From assembly GCA_017940705.1 (NCBI GenBank), contig JAGAYB010000174.1, positions 1 to 5,942 on the forward strand: DNA of 5,942 nucleotides, read 5' to 3'. Origin of the DNA: Selenomonas sp. Lineage in GTDB: Bacteria > Bacillota_C > Negativicutes > Selenomonadales > Selenomonadaceae. Positions 1 to 5,942 of the stretch are shown here, piece by piece. Made by a program: the position numbers and the translations under genes. The notes under the pieces are model-generated. The model was given only the letters and a program-made list of their open reading frames with translations. It was not told the DNA's origin and ran no database searches. Every line of letters starts with the position of its first letter. Position 1 is the stretch's first letter.

Positions 1-214
1 CTTGCACCACCGGCATTTTCTCCAGCTGTTTAATCATCTGCTCAATGAGATTTTCATCGCCATGTACAACAACCGTGATGCGGGAATACCCTTCTTTCTC
101 CGTCACGCCAACAGCGAGACTGTCGATATTGAACTCGCGCCTGGAAAACATACTTACAACACGGACCAGCACACCAGTCTGATTTTCCACAAACACAGAC
201 AAGACATGTTTCAT
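1..214 (-). CDS. ilvN: Acetolactate synthase small (regulatory) subunit, N-terminal part
   Basis: This is the regulatory subunit of acetohydroxyacid synthase. It binds the catalytic IlvB subunit and gives feedback control by branched-chain amino acids at the first common step of valine, leucine and isoleucine synthesis in the cytoplasm. The 71 visible residues start [19 protein letters not shown] and continue with [13 protein letters not shown] and [13 protein letters not shown]. This is the N-terminal ACT domain (about residues 2-71), with the family's G-V-L-x-R turn and the NIDSL strand. The family is usually 160-175 residues, so more than half lies beyond the left edge. The start is ATG at 214-212, preceded by an AGAGGGGG Shine-Dalgarno at 230-223 with 8 nt spacing. 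The gene is first in its transcription unit, with its own promoter at 337-309 and no ilvB upstream of it. ilvH is the alternative symbol for the same family. Confidence 0.93.
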   Translation of the reverse strand, partial: MKHVLSVFVENQTGVLVRVVSMFSRREFNIDSLAVGVTEKEGYSRITVVVHGDENLIEQMIKQLEKMPVVQ

Positions 215-244
215 CCTGCAATCCCCCTCTGGAATCGTACATCA

Positions 245-272
245 TACACAAACATAATAACACGTTTGTGTA
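245..272. promoter_or_regulatory. 9-bp dyad in the predicted ilvN 5' UTR
   Basis: TACACAAAC (245-253) is a perfect reverse complement of GTTTGTGTA (264-272), with a 10-nt spacer. Relative to the promoter at 337-309 it falls about 30-57 nt into the transcript and ends about 30 nt before the ilvN ATG. It has no following T tract, so it is not a terminator. It could be a protein operator placed as a roadblock or an RNA hairpin in the leader. It does not match the CodY box or a T-box that I know for branched-chain amino acid genes. The symmetry is seen; the function is inferred. Confidence 0.5.
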
Positions 273-308
273 CCGTAATTCAATATGTAACGTTGTAAAT
301 ATGTATAC

Positions 309-337
309 ATTATTGCGCGAATAAAGTTTTTTGTCAA
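309..337 (-). promoter_or_regulatory. σA-type promoter for ilvN
   Basis: On the minus strand TTGACA (337-332) is a perfect -35. It is followed after exactly 17 nt by AATAAT (314-309), a 5 of 6 match to TATAAT. Transcription would start near 302 and leave a leader of about 88 nt before the ilvN ATG. A perfect 10-bp palindrome, ATGTATACAT (301-310), overlaps the end of the -10 and the predicted start point, which is where a repressor could act. The leftward orientation fits only ilvN. Confidence 0.72.
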
Positions 338-618
338 TACAATTATGTAACATTCAATGATAATATCTCACCTTTTATAAATATTATTCCACCTTAAACG
401 TACACAATCCTAAGCTGCGCGTCCAAAGATGATACATCTGTATACTTCCCAAGGTCAAAAAGATTTTCTTGTTACTTTTTTTTAAAAATTATATTTTCTT
501 CTCTTTTGAACTAAAACTTTGCTAAACGGCAGGAATTAAGCGTACAAGAGAGAATATAGATATACAGTTGAAAAATTGCATTGTAAACAAAGGATAAAAG
601 GGATACTGTAAAAGATTC

Positions 619-626
619 GAGAGGTG
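619..626 (+). promoter_or_regulatory. Ribosome binding site that decides the FIST receptor start
   Basis: GAGAGGTG sits 6 nt before ATG 633. A GTG at 624-626 is in frame and would lengthen the protein by three residues, but it lies inside this Shine-Dalgarno and has no SD of its own at a proper distance. The ATG at 633 is therefore preferred. Confidence 0.75.
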
Positions 627-632
627 TTAATT

Positions 633-2681
633 ATGTTAAGTATTTTCGATGGCGGCCGCAGAGCTGAAGCTGCGCCCCAGACGCCGTCCCCCGTTGCCCC
701 GGCTGCGGTGAATCTCACCGATATCAAAACAGCCTATCTAAGCAAGAACGAGCTTACAGCGCTGCGTTTAAAGGAACTGGCGGATGTAGCTGAGGGCTGT
801 GCCTTCATCATCGGCTTTCTGTCGCCGGATTTGGATGTTCCTGAAATTGCCCGTCAGATTAAGCAGGAAATCCCCAGCAGCACCAAACTGACCCTGATGA
901 CCACTTCCGGAGAACTGTGCCGTCCGCAGGGCAGCGCCACTCTTTACTGTGACGCCGCTGAACATCGCGGAAAAATCCTGTTGCAGGCCTTTTCCAAACG
1001 CATGATTGAAAATATTTACACAATGCACATCCCCCTGCCGGATGCTGACTTGCGCAGCGGTTCCGTAGAAATGTCTGTTAATGACCGCGTAGAAGCCATC
1101 CGCCGTGAGGTCGAAAGACACACACCGCCATTCCGTCTAAGCATTGGTCATTGCTTTGCCATGGTCTACATAGATGGTGTATCAAACTGTGAAACCTTCG
1201 TATCTCAGGCTCTGTTTGCTTCCGGCAAATTCCCCATTCCCTTCATCGGCGGCAGTTCCGCCGGCAACCTTGACTTTGCCCATACATATATCTATGATGA
1301 TGGACAATGCCTCGAAAATCATGCCGTTATTTCCATCTTCCGTCTTAAGAAGGACTATCGCTACGGCATCTTTAAATCTCAGGCTGTGGAGCGCACGGGG
1401 ACTGATTTTACCATCGGCTCAGCCAACAGCGCCCTGCGCTATGTAGAAAGTGTCGAAGGCCCCGAGGGAGAAATACCATTTCTGGATGCCTTGAAAGATT
1501 ATTTCCATGTGCAAAGCGTAGCTGAGGTACAGGAAAAAATGCAGGGCTATACCTTCGCCACGGATATCAATGGCGAAGACTTTATCCGTACACCTTCCGG
1601 CTATGATGAGGACAATTACCGGGTCAACTTCTTCTGCGATGTGGTCACCGGTGAAAAACTCTACCTGTTAAAGCGTATTTCCCTTTCCCAGACCCTCAGC
1701 CGTGATTTGAAAACCTATGCAGCGAACAAGCCGCAGCCGGTCGGCGGCATATTAAACGACTGTATCCTGCGGCGGCTGGGATATCCCGATGAAATCAAGC
1801 ATGTTGACCAGTTCAAAGATATTCCTGTAGCCGGTTTCTCCAGCTTCGGTGAAATCGCCGGCCTGCATGTAAATGAAACCATCACAGCTATCTTCTTCTA
1901 TCATGTCCCCTCAGGAGCAAGTTTCTCTGATGCGTATGTCGATAATTTTGCCCAGATTTACGCCAATTGCAACGCGTTCTTCTTCAACCGCATTATTGAC
2001 AGACAGAAACATACAGAAACCCTGAAGGATAATCTCATCGGCATGTTCCAGGATTATCAGGCAAAAATGCCGGATATCATCAAAACAATCATGCGCATGT
2101 CCACTGATGTCGACCAGATTCAAGCCGCGATTAAGCAGCTTTCCGGCGGTATTGATGAACAAAACAAGCTCTTCAATCAGCTGACCAACCGCAATCGGGA
2201 AATCACACCTAAACTGGATATGCTTTCCCAGAGCACTCAGAAAATAAACGATGTAATGAAGCTGATTAACGAAATTGCCGCCCAGACCAATCTCCTGTCC
2301 CTCAATGCTGCCATTGAAGCTGCACGGGCAGGCGAAGCAGGCCGGGGATTCTCCGTCGTGGCTCAGGAAGTCCGCAAGCTGGCTGAAAATACTCAGACCA
2401 ATGTCCACGTTTCCGATGACGCTATCAGCTCCCTGATTCACGATGTCAACGAAATCAACAAAATCCTCATCGACAACAAGGACTTTGAGCAGCAAATCAA
2501 CGAGTTTGATGAAAACTTTGACAAGCAGATGCGTGCCCTGCACAAAAACCTCGATGAAGGTATCTCCCATATTCAGAAATCAACCAAGTCCATCAAAGCA
2601 CTGGATGCCATCAATGAGCGCACCAGTGAGGAAATGGAAAAACTCACCACCATCATTCACAACATCGAAATGGGTATTTAA
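633..2681 (+). CDS. Soluble FIST-domain methyl-accepting chemotaxis protein
   Basis: This is a cytoplasmic chemoreceptor of 682 residues. An Ala/Pro-rich N-terminal tail (about 8-28) precedes FIST_N (about 50-250), with [10 protein letters not shown] at 59-68, TTSGEL at 90-95 (family form CTTAGEI) and IGGSSAGN at 205-212. FIST_C (about 270-424) follows, with [10 protein letters not shown] at 399-408. A helical linker leads into a methyl-accepting signalling hairpin. Its conserved tip runs from [20 protein letters not shown] (548-567) to [16 protein letters not shown] (570-585), which is the CheA/CheW contact. No hydrophobic membrane span and no HAMP domain are present. FIST domains are predicted to bind small ligands, possibly amino acids; the ligand here is unknown. 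The hairpin arms are about equal, roughly 125 residues on each side of L557. TSEEM at 664-668 resembles a methylation site, and there is no C-terminal CheR-binding pentapeptide. The gene is divergent from ilvN and convergent with a second chemoreceptor gene. Confidence 0.92.
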   Translation: MLSIFDGGRRAEAAPQTPSPVAPAAVNLTDIKTAYLSKNELTALRLKELADVAEGCAFIIGFLSPDLDVPEIARQIKQEIPSSTKLTLMTTSGELCRPQGSATLYCDAAEHRGKILLQAFSKRMIENIYTMHIPLPDADLRSGSVEMSVNDRVEAIRREVERHTPPFRLSIGHCFAMVYIDGVSNCETFVSQALFASGKFPIPFIGGSSAGNLDFAHTYIYDDGQCLENHAVISIFRLKKDYRYGIFKSQAVERTGTDFTIGSANSALRYVESVEGPEGEIPFLDALKDYFHVQSVAEVQEKMQGYTFATDINGEDFIRTPSGYDEDNYRVNFFCDVVTGEKLYLLKRISLSQTLSRDLKTYAANKPQPVGGILNDCILRRLGYPDEIKHVDQFKDIPVAGFSSFGEIAGLHVNETITAIFFYHVPSGASFSDAYVDNFAQIYANCNAFFFNRIIDRQKHTETLKDNLIGMFQDYQAKMPDIIKTIMRMSTDVDQIQAAIKQLSGGIDEQNKLFNQLTNRNREITPKLDMLSQSTQKINDVMKLINEIAAQTNLLSLNAAIEAARAGEAGRGFSVVAQEVRKLAENTQTNVHVSDDAISSLIHDVNEINKILIDNKDFEQQINEFDENFDKQMRALHKNLDEGISHIQKSTKSIKALDAINERTSEEMEKLTTIIHNIEMGI

Positions 2682-2695
2682 AAACAAACAAACTA

Positions 2696-2731
2696 AATCC
2701 CCCCCGGCAACTGCCGGGGGGATTGTTTTAT
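2696..2731. terminator. Bidirectional Rho-independent terminator between convergent chemoreceptor genes
   Basis: A GC stem pairs C2700-C2708 with G2713-G2721: 9 bp, closing on a 4-nt AACT loop. It is extended by AAT/ATT once one C is bulged out. On the plus strand the stem is followed by ATTGTTTTATG; on the minus strand by ATTTAGTTTGTTTGTTTTT. Both sides are therefore U-rich in their own transcript. It lies in the 55-bp gap between the stop of the FIST receptor (2681) and the stop of the membrane receptor (2737), so one hairpin can end both. Confidence 0.88.
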
Positions 2732-2736
2732 GTCTT

Positions 2737-4458
2737 TTAGAATTTGAATTTCTGCAGGGAGTTTTGCAGGCTCTGGGCCAGTTCTGCCAAAGCCGTGCTG
2801 GCATCAGCAATTTCCGAGGCCGATGCGGACTGCTCTTCGGACGCTGCCGAAACGCTTTCCATTTCTGTAGCCACCAAGCCGCCCTTTTGCATAATGCCGC
2901 CGGACTTAGTCTTGATATTCTGGGTATCCTGCTCAACAGCACGGAGTTCCGTGGTCATTACCTCAGCCTGATGAGCTACCCCCGTAGCGGCATCGTAAAT
3001 GCTCTTAAAGGTATCCCTGAGCTGTTCTACCGAGGCGGTACCCTCTTTTACTGCGGCACTGCCTTTCTGCATGGAAGCCACCGCATCTGCCGTTTCCGAC
3101 TGAATACCACTGATAAGGCCAGTAATCTGCTGGGCAGCATCCTGTGAGGCCTCTGCCAGTTTTCTTACCTCGTCAGCTACTACGGCAAAGCCACGGCCAT
3201 GTTCACCGGCTCTGGCAGCCTCGATAGCGGCATTCAAGGCCAGCAGATTGGTCTGCTCGGCAATGGACGAAATAGTTTCCACAATCTGACCGATTTCCTG
3301 GGAGCTCTGCCCCAGCTTGTCAACGGTTTCTGCGGAGCTGTTTACTATCTGGGCTACACTGTTAATCTGATTTACAGCCAGCTGCACAGCCTCATTACCT
3401 TCCACTGCTGCCGTGTTGCTGGTCCTGGCATGTTCAGAAACCATATCTGCCGTCCGGCTCAGTTTCTCAATCGAGTTCACAGCATTTTCGATGGAATCCA
3501 TCGCATCTGCTACATCCTGCTGCTGCTCAGCTACAGCACCGGCAGCATTGGTTACGGACTGGGCTACCTGCTCAGATGCCTGTGCCGACTGATGCGAGCT
3601 GGCGGTCAGCTCCTCAGACGACGCTGCCAGCTGTTCTGCGGTCGTACTGGTAGTCTTCATAAGGGCATTGAGTGTCGTCCTTACAGCATAGACTTTATCG
3701 GCCATTTCACCGAATTCATCACCACGAACAATGGAACGCGGATGTTCGCTAAAATCACCACTGCGCAGCCGTTCCAGGGAACGCATCATAGCCTTTACGG
3801 GGTCCGTTACTTCCTTGGTAATCCACAAAGCTACGCCTACCATGATAATCAGGCCTACCAGCAGCTGAATAATCATATTACGGACGGTAGCTTCCGTATC
3901 AGCGTCATTTTCGGCATTGAGCGACTCAGCGCGGGTATTTTCCAGTTCTGCCAGTTTATTGATATGCGGGCCGATATTATCCAGAAGTTTGGAACCTTCT
4001 TTGTTATACAAAGCCCTGCCGGCCTCGTTATCGCCTTTTTTACACAACGCTACGATATCCGTAAAATTCTTTTTTGCCTTTTCCCAGCCAGCTTTATAGG
4101 TATCCAGTTCCTGTTTCATTTCCGGCGTTTTGCCCGGTGTCTTTTCATACTGGCTGATACCATCTTCGACGAATTTAACGCCGTCCTGGAATTTTTTCTC
4201 CAGGTTCTGCATACGGTTGGGGTCATCCTGTACCGTCGTCATGATAATCATCATGGCCTGCGAATAACGCGTACCGTACCGCATGTCACTCAGATATCCC
4301 AAGGATTTTACTGACTGGCTGTACATAACCTCCATGTCTACCTGAGCCTTCTTAATGGCCGAATAGCCAGAATAGCCGATTATCAGCATGCCGATTACGG
4401 CGACGACTGACAGAATCAGCAATTTGTAGGCCACTCGCAAGTTTTTTACAAATCCCAT
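2737..4458 (-). CDS. Transmembrane methyl-accepting chemotaxis protein (4HB-type sensor, HAMP)
   Basis: This is a membrane chemoreceptor of 573 residues. A short basic N terminus is followed by TM1 (about 11-32). A helical extracytoplasmic domain (about 33-193) looks like the four-helix-bundle type, with no Cache motif that I can see. TM2 is at about 194-213 and HAMP at about 214-267, including the DP at 219-220 and GDEFGEMA at 246-253. The signalling domain follows. Its tip is [20 protein letters not shown] (399-418), followed by [16 protein letters not shown] (421-436), which binds CheA/CheW. Likely methylation sites are SSEEL (280-284) and ASEEQ (539-543). The protein ends in KFKF without a CheR-binding pentapeptide. 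ATG 4458 follows purine-rich AAAGGAG (4477-4471), 12 nt upstream, and GAGGGAG closer in. The zapA terminator abuts this leader, so the gene probably has its own promoter. The ligand cannot be told from sequence. Confidence 0.95.
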   Translation of the reverse strand: MGFVKNLRVAYKLLILSVVAVIGMLIIGYSGYSAIKKAQVDMEVMYSQSVKSLGYLSDMRYGTRYSQAMMIIMTTVQDDPNRMQNLEKKFQDGVKFVEDGISQYEKTPGKTPEMKQELDTYKAGWEKAKKNFTDIVALCKKGDNEAGRALYNKEGSKLLDNIGPHINKLAELENTRAESLNAENDADTEATVRNMIIQLLVGLIIMVGVALWITKEVTDPVKAMMRSLERLRSGDFSEHPRSIVRGDEFGEMADKVYAVRTTLNALMKTTSTTAEQLAASSEELTASSHQSAQASEQVAQSVTNAAGAVAEQQQDVADAMDSIENAVNSIEKLSRTADMVSEHARTSNTAAVEGNEAVQLAVNQINSVAQIVNSSAETVDKLGQSSQEIGQIVETISSIAEQTNLLALNAAIEAARAGEHGRGFAVVADEVRKLAEASQDAAQQITGLISGIQSETADAVASMQKGSAAVKEGTASVEQLRDTFKSIYDAATGVAHQAEVMTTELRAVEQDTQNIKTKSGGIMQKGGLVATEMESVSAASEEQSASASEIADASTALAELAQSLQNSLQKFKF

Positions 4459-4480
4459 TTCTCCCTCTCTCTCCTTTATA

Positions 4481-4524
4481 AAAAAATATAATCCATAAAG
4501 CTATTACACTTTATGGATTATATT
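4481..4524 (-). terminator. Rho-independent terminator of the pheT-zapA unit
   Basis: AATATAATCCATAAAG (4485-4500) is a perfect 16-bp reverse complement of CTTTATGGATTATATT (4509-4524), with an 8-nt loop. Read leftward the stem runs into a T tract (4486-4481), as expected for termination downstream of zapA, whose stop is 45 nt upstream of the stem. The stem is AT-rich but long and without mismatches. The T tract ends only 3 bases before the AAAGGAG of the next receptor gene. The upstream arm contains a perfect TATAAT (4522-4517), so it may double as a promoter -10 for that gene. Confidence 0.75.
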
Positions 4525-4568
4525 CGTGAGAGACCGTATTTCTCCTGCTATCAGTCGTTATTATTTAA

Positions 4569-4829
4569 TTATTTTTCGTCCAAAAGGTCCACGAGTTCAT
4601 CGTAGTCTTTTTTCAACTGATAATACTCCTCGGCAATTTGCAAAGCTGTAAGTACTGCAATTTTGCGGTCATCAAAACTTCGCACGGCACGGGACATGAT
4701 TTTCATTTTTTTATCCACAGCAGCAGCAATCATTTTGATATGCCGCGGGTCATCGGTTTTGAGAGGATAACTGTTGCCATAGATTTCTACTACAACCCGT
4801 TCAGAGGACTGTATATTCTTGTCTGTCAT
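4569..4829 (-). CDS. zapA: Cell division protein ZapA
   Basis: ZapA binds FtsZ at midcell and promotes bundling of its filaments into the Z-ring. The protein has 86 residues, which is full length for the Firmicute form. A β-rich start, RVVVEIYGNSYPLKTDDP (11-28), carries the family's I-x-G-x-x-Y-x-L pattern. It is followed by the helix HIKMIAAAVDKKM (30-42) and the conserved stretch RKIAVLTALQIAEEYYQLKK (55-74), then a charged C-terminal coiled coil. ATG 4829 follows AAGGGTGATG. It lies 12 nt after the pheT stop, and that stop overlaps the SD, so the two genes are probably co-transcribed and translationally linked. pheT-zapA adjacency is common in Firmicutes. A 16-bp hairpin terminator follows the stop. 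Confidence 0.93.
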   Translation of the reverse strand: MTDKNIQSSERVVVEIYGNSYPLKTDDPRHIKMIAAAVDKKMKIMSRAVRSFDDRKIAVLTALQIAEEYYQLKKDYDELVDLLDEK

Positions 4830-4841
4830 CTTTCATCACCC

Positions 4842-5942
4842 TTACGCACGCAGCTTGGCAGCAAAATGTTTTTCCACAGCTTTAAGTATGTTATTAAAGG
4901 CTGCATCTGCCTCTTCATCCGTCAGCGTCTTGTCCTTGGACTGGAACTGCAAGTTGAAGGCCAGGCTCTTCTTGCCTTCCTCCACATGTTCGCCGGTGTA
5001 CACATCAAAGAGCGTTACGCCCTTAAAGAACTTGCCGCCATTTTTGGCAATAACCTGTTCAATAGCGCCGGCCTCAGCGTCCTTATCCACCACGATAGCC
5101 AAATCACGAGCCGTAGCCGGGAATTTCGGCAGGCTGTCAAAATGGAAGTTCTTGGCCGTGTATTTCATCAGCACTTCCACATCAATTTCAAAGAGGTAAA
5201 CCTTCTGCTTGATGCCAAAGTTTGCGGCGGCCTGCGGATGAAGCTCGCCAATGACAGCGATAACTTCCCGGCCCTTCTTAAAGAGAGCAGTTTTCCCCGG
5301 ATGCAGGGCAAAATGTTCGCCGGCCTCTACTGTGTACTTGGAAATGGACAGCGCTGCCAGCAGTTCTTCCACCAGCCCCTTCATATCGTAAAAGTCAATC
5401 ATCTCATTTCCCTGATTCCAGCCCACAACATTACGGCGTCCGGTCATGAGTCCCACGAGTTTTACAACTTCTTCCGGCTGCTCGGTTACCGGCAGCTGTT
5501 TCGGGAAGAACACCGGCGCCACATCAAAGAGACGCAAATCCATGTTCTTACGTGAGAAATTGCGGACGGCATTTTCCATAATGCTGGTTAAGAGGCTCGT
5601 GCGCACCAGCGGATAATCATCCGTCAGCGGATTCATGATGGGCACGGCACGGCGCAGTTCACTGTCAGCCGGTACCAGCAGCTTATCCATTAGGTCGGTA
5701 TTGGTAAAGCTGAAGGAAAGTTCCTCCGTCATGCCCAGAGATACCATAATCTCCTTGATTCTGTCGATAAAGTCCTGACGAGGGCTCTGTTTGCCCTGCA
5801 TCACTGCGCCCCAGGGCAGGGTCGGGGCGATATTGTCAAAGCCGTAAATACGGGAGATTTCCTCGGACAAATCTTCCATGCAGGTGCAGTCATTGCGCCA
5901 TGAAGGAACTTTGGCCACAAAGCCGTCGCCTTCCGTCCGCAC
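4842..5942 (-). CDS. pheT: Phenylalanine-tRNA ligase beta subunit, C-terminal part
   Basis: This is the beta chain of the heterotetrameric (alpha2 beta2) enzyme that charges tRNA-Phe in the cytoplasm. The 366 residues seen are the C-terminal part of a family of about 800; the N-terminal tRNA-binding, B3/B4 and most preceding domains lie beyond the right edge. Numbered within the window, the end of the B5 domain shows VPSWRND (12-18) and EDLSEEISRIYG (23-34). The catalytic-like core carries NPLTDDYPLVRTSLL (104-118), DMKG (186-189), HPGKTA (214-219) and GELHP (232-236). The FDX-ACB anticodon-binding domain fills about 271-365, beginning LPKFPATARDLAIVVD. The first in-window codon is an internal GTG valine and should not be taken as a start. 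The reading frame is intact to TAA at 4844-4842. zapA follows 12 nt later. Confidence 0.96.
   Translation of the reverse strand: MRTEGDGFVAKVPSWRNDCTCMEDLSEEISRIYGFDNIAPTLPWGAVMQGKQSPRQDFIDRIKEIMVSLGMTEELSFSFTNTDLMDKLLVPADSELRRAVPIMNPLTDDYPLVRTSLLTSIMENAVRNFSRKNMDLRLFDVAPVFFPKQLPVTEQPEEVVKLVGLMTGRRNVVGWNQGNEMIDFYDMKGLVEELLAALSISKYTVEAGEHFALHPGKTALFKKGREVIAVIGELHPQAAANFGIKQKVYLFEIDVEVLMKYTAKNFHFDSLPKFPATARDLAIVVDKDAEAGAIEQVIAKNGGKFFKGVTLFDVYTGEHVEEGKKSLAFNLQFQSKDKTLTDEEADAAFNNILKAVEKHFAAKLRA

Larger units (their letters stand above)
215..632. other. Divergent intergenic region between ilvN and the FIST chemoreceptor gene
   Basis: This gap of about 418 bases is AT-rich and I see no protein gene in it. 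The left part holds the ilvN leader, with a dyad at 245-272, a 10-bp palindrome at 301-310 and a σA promoter at 309-337. Two near-identical boxes, ATGTAACGTT (285-294) and ATGTAACATT (345-354), flank that promoter exactly 60 bp apart. The stretch from about 360 to 560 shows only A/T runs (a T8 run at 476-483) and a 5-bp dyad at 427-439. For the rightward receptor gene the candidates are all weak: a σD-like TAAG-N15-ATAGATAT (537-563) and a σA-like TTGAAA at 568-573 with poor -10 choices. I recognise no riboswitch or T-box; the predicted ilvN leader of about 88 nt is too short for a T-box. Confidence 0.8.

Noticed and set aside
54..353. Minus-strand 99-codon frame overlapping ilvN and its promoter
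   Set aside because: It is out of frame with the clear ilvN ACT domain and would start upstream of the ilvN promoter; the Cys-rich translation has no family resemblance.
427..439. AGATG-ATA-CATCT small dyad
   Set aside because: Five base pairs with a 3-nt loop, isolated, with no T tract or nearby promoter; expected by chance.
450..483. Possible terminator: CAAG...CTTG followed by T8
   Set aside because: The stem is only about 4 bp around a long A/T spacer and there is no gene ending nearby on the plus strand to terminate.
528..541. GG-N10-GC pattern suggesting a σ54 promoter (GGCAGGAATTAAGC)
   Set aside because: Only the invariant GG and GC and a few consensus bases match; the TTGC half is AAGC. 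Such a pattern is common by chance, and no enhancer-binding protein gene is in view.
1911..2570. Minus-strand open frame (219 codons) opposite the FIST receptor
   Set aside because: It is antisense to the conserved MCP tip and hairpin arms; its composition mirrors the coding strand and no domain is recognisable.
2443..3147. Plus-strand frame (234 codons) crossing the end of the FIST receptor, the terminator and the antisense MCP
   Set aside because: It runs through a strong terminator hairpin and across two real genes in the wrong frame or strand; its start is Ser/Thr/Lys low-complexity produced by frame shift of the MCP arm.
3199..4314. Long plus-strand open frame (371 codons) opposite the membrane chemoreceptor
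   Set aside because: It lies wholly antisense to a strongly supported MCP gene, its translation is rich in Cys, Phe and His with no family motif, and it has no convincing SD. It is a shadow of the coding strand.
4638..5555. Plus-strand open frame (305 codons) opposite zapA and pheT
   Set aside because: It spans two well-supported minus-strand genes and shows no motif of its own.
5940..5942. GTG at the right edge as a start codon for pheT
   Set aside because: The residue lies inside the B5 domain and the family is about 800 residues long; this is an internal valine codon cut by the window edge.

Overview
The window reads as ordinary chromosome from a motile Firmicute. My best guess is a Negativicute (Selenomonas-like). 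This is inferred from moderate GC content with AT-rich intergenic gaps, Shine-Dalgarno (SD) sites of the AGGAGG type, a σA-type promoter, the pheT-zapA pair typical of Firmicutes, and the style of the chemoreceptors. No marker gene fixes the genus. I see no mobile element, CRISPR array, rRNA or tRNA.

Layout: (1) 1-214, minus strand, is the start of ilvN, the acetolactate synthase regulatory subunit, running off the left edge. (2) 215-632 is an AT-rich divergent intergenic gap. It holds a near-consensus σA promoter for ilvN, a 9-bp dyad in the predicted ilvN 5' UTR, and weaker signals. (3) 633-2681, plus strand, is a 682-residue soluble chemoreceptor in which FIST_N and FIST_C sensor domains are joined directly to a methyl-accepting signalling hairpin, with no membrane segment and no HAMP domain. 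(4) 2696-2731 is a GC-rich hairpin serving as a two-way terminator between convergent genes. (5) 2737-4458, minus strand, is a classical membrane chemoreceptor of 573 residues: TM1, a four-helix-bundle-type periplasmic domain, TM2, HAMP and the signalling domain. (6) 4481-4524 is a 16-bp perfect hairpin with a T tract that ends the pheT-zapA unit and lies directly against the second receptor's ribosome-binding region. (7) 4569-4829, minus strand, is zapA. (8) 4842-5942, minus strand, is the C-terminal 366 residues of pheT, running off the right edge.

How they fit: pheT and zapA look co-transcribed, 12 nt apart, with the zapA SD overlapping the pheT stop. The two chemoreceptors are an orphan convergent pair between housekeeping genes with no che genes beside them. 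One would sense outside the membrane and the other inside the cytoplasm. Both carry the conserved hairpin tip that binds CheA and CheW, but their arm lengths differ. The most interesting items are the cytoplasmic FIST receptor, the terminator whose stem contains a perfect TATAAT just upstream of the second receptor, and the layered symmetric elements upstream of ilvN. I found no clear new multi-gene system.
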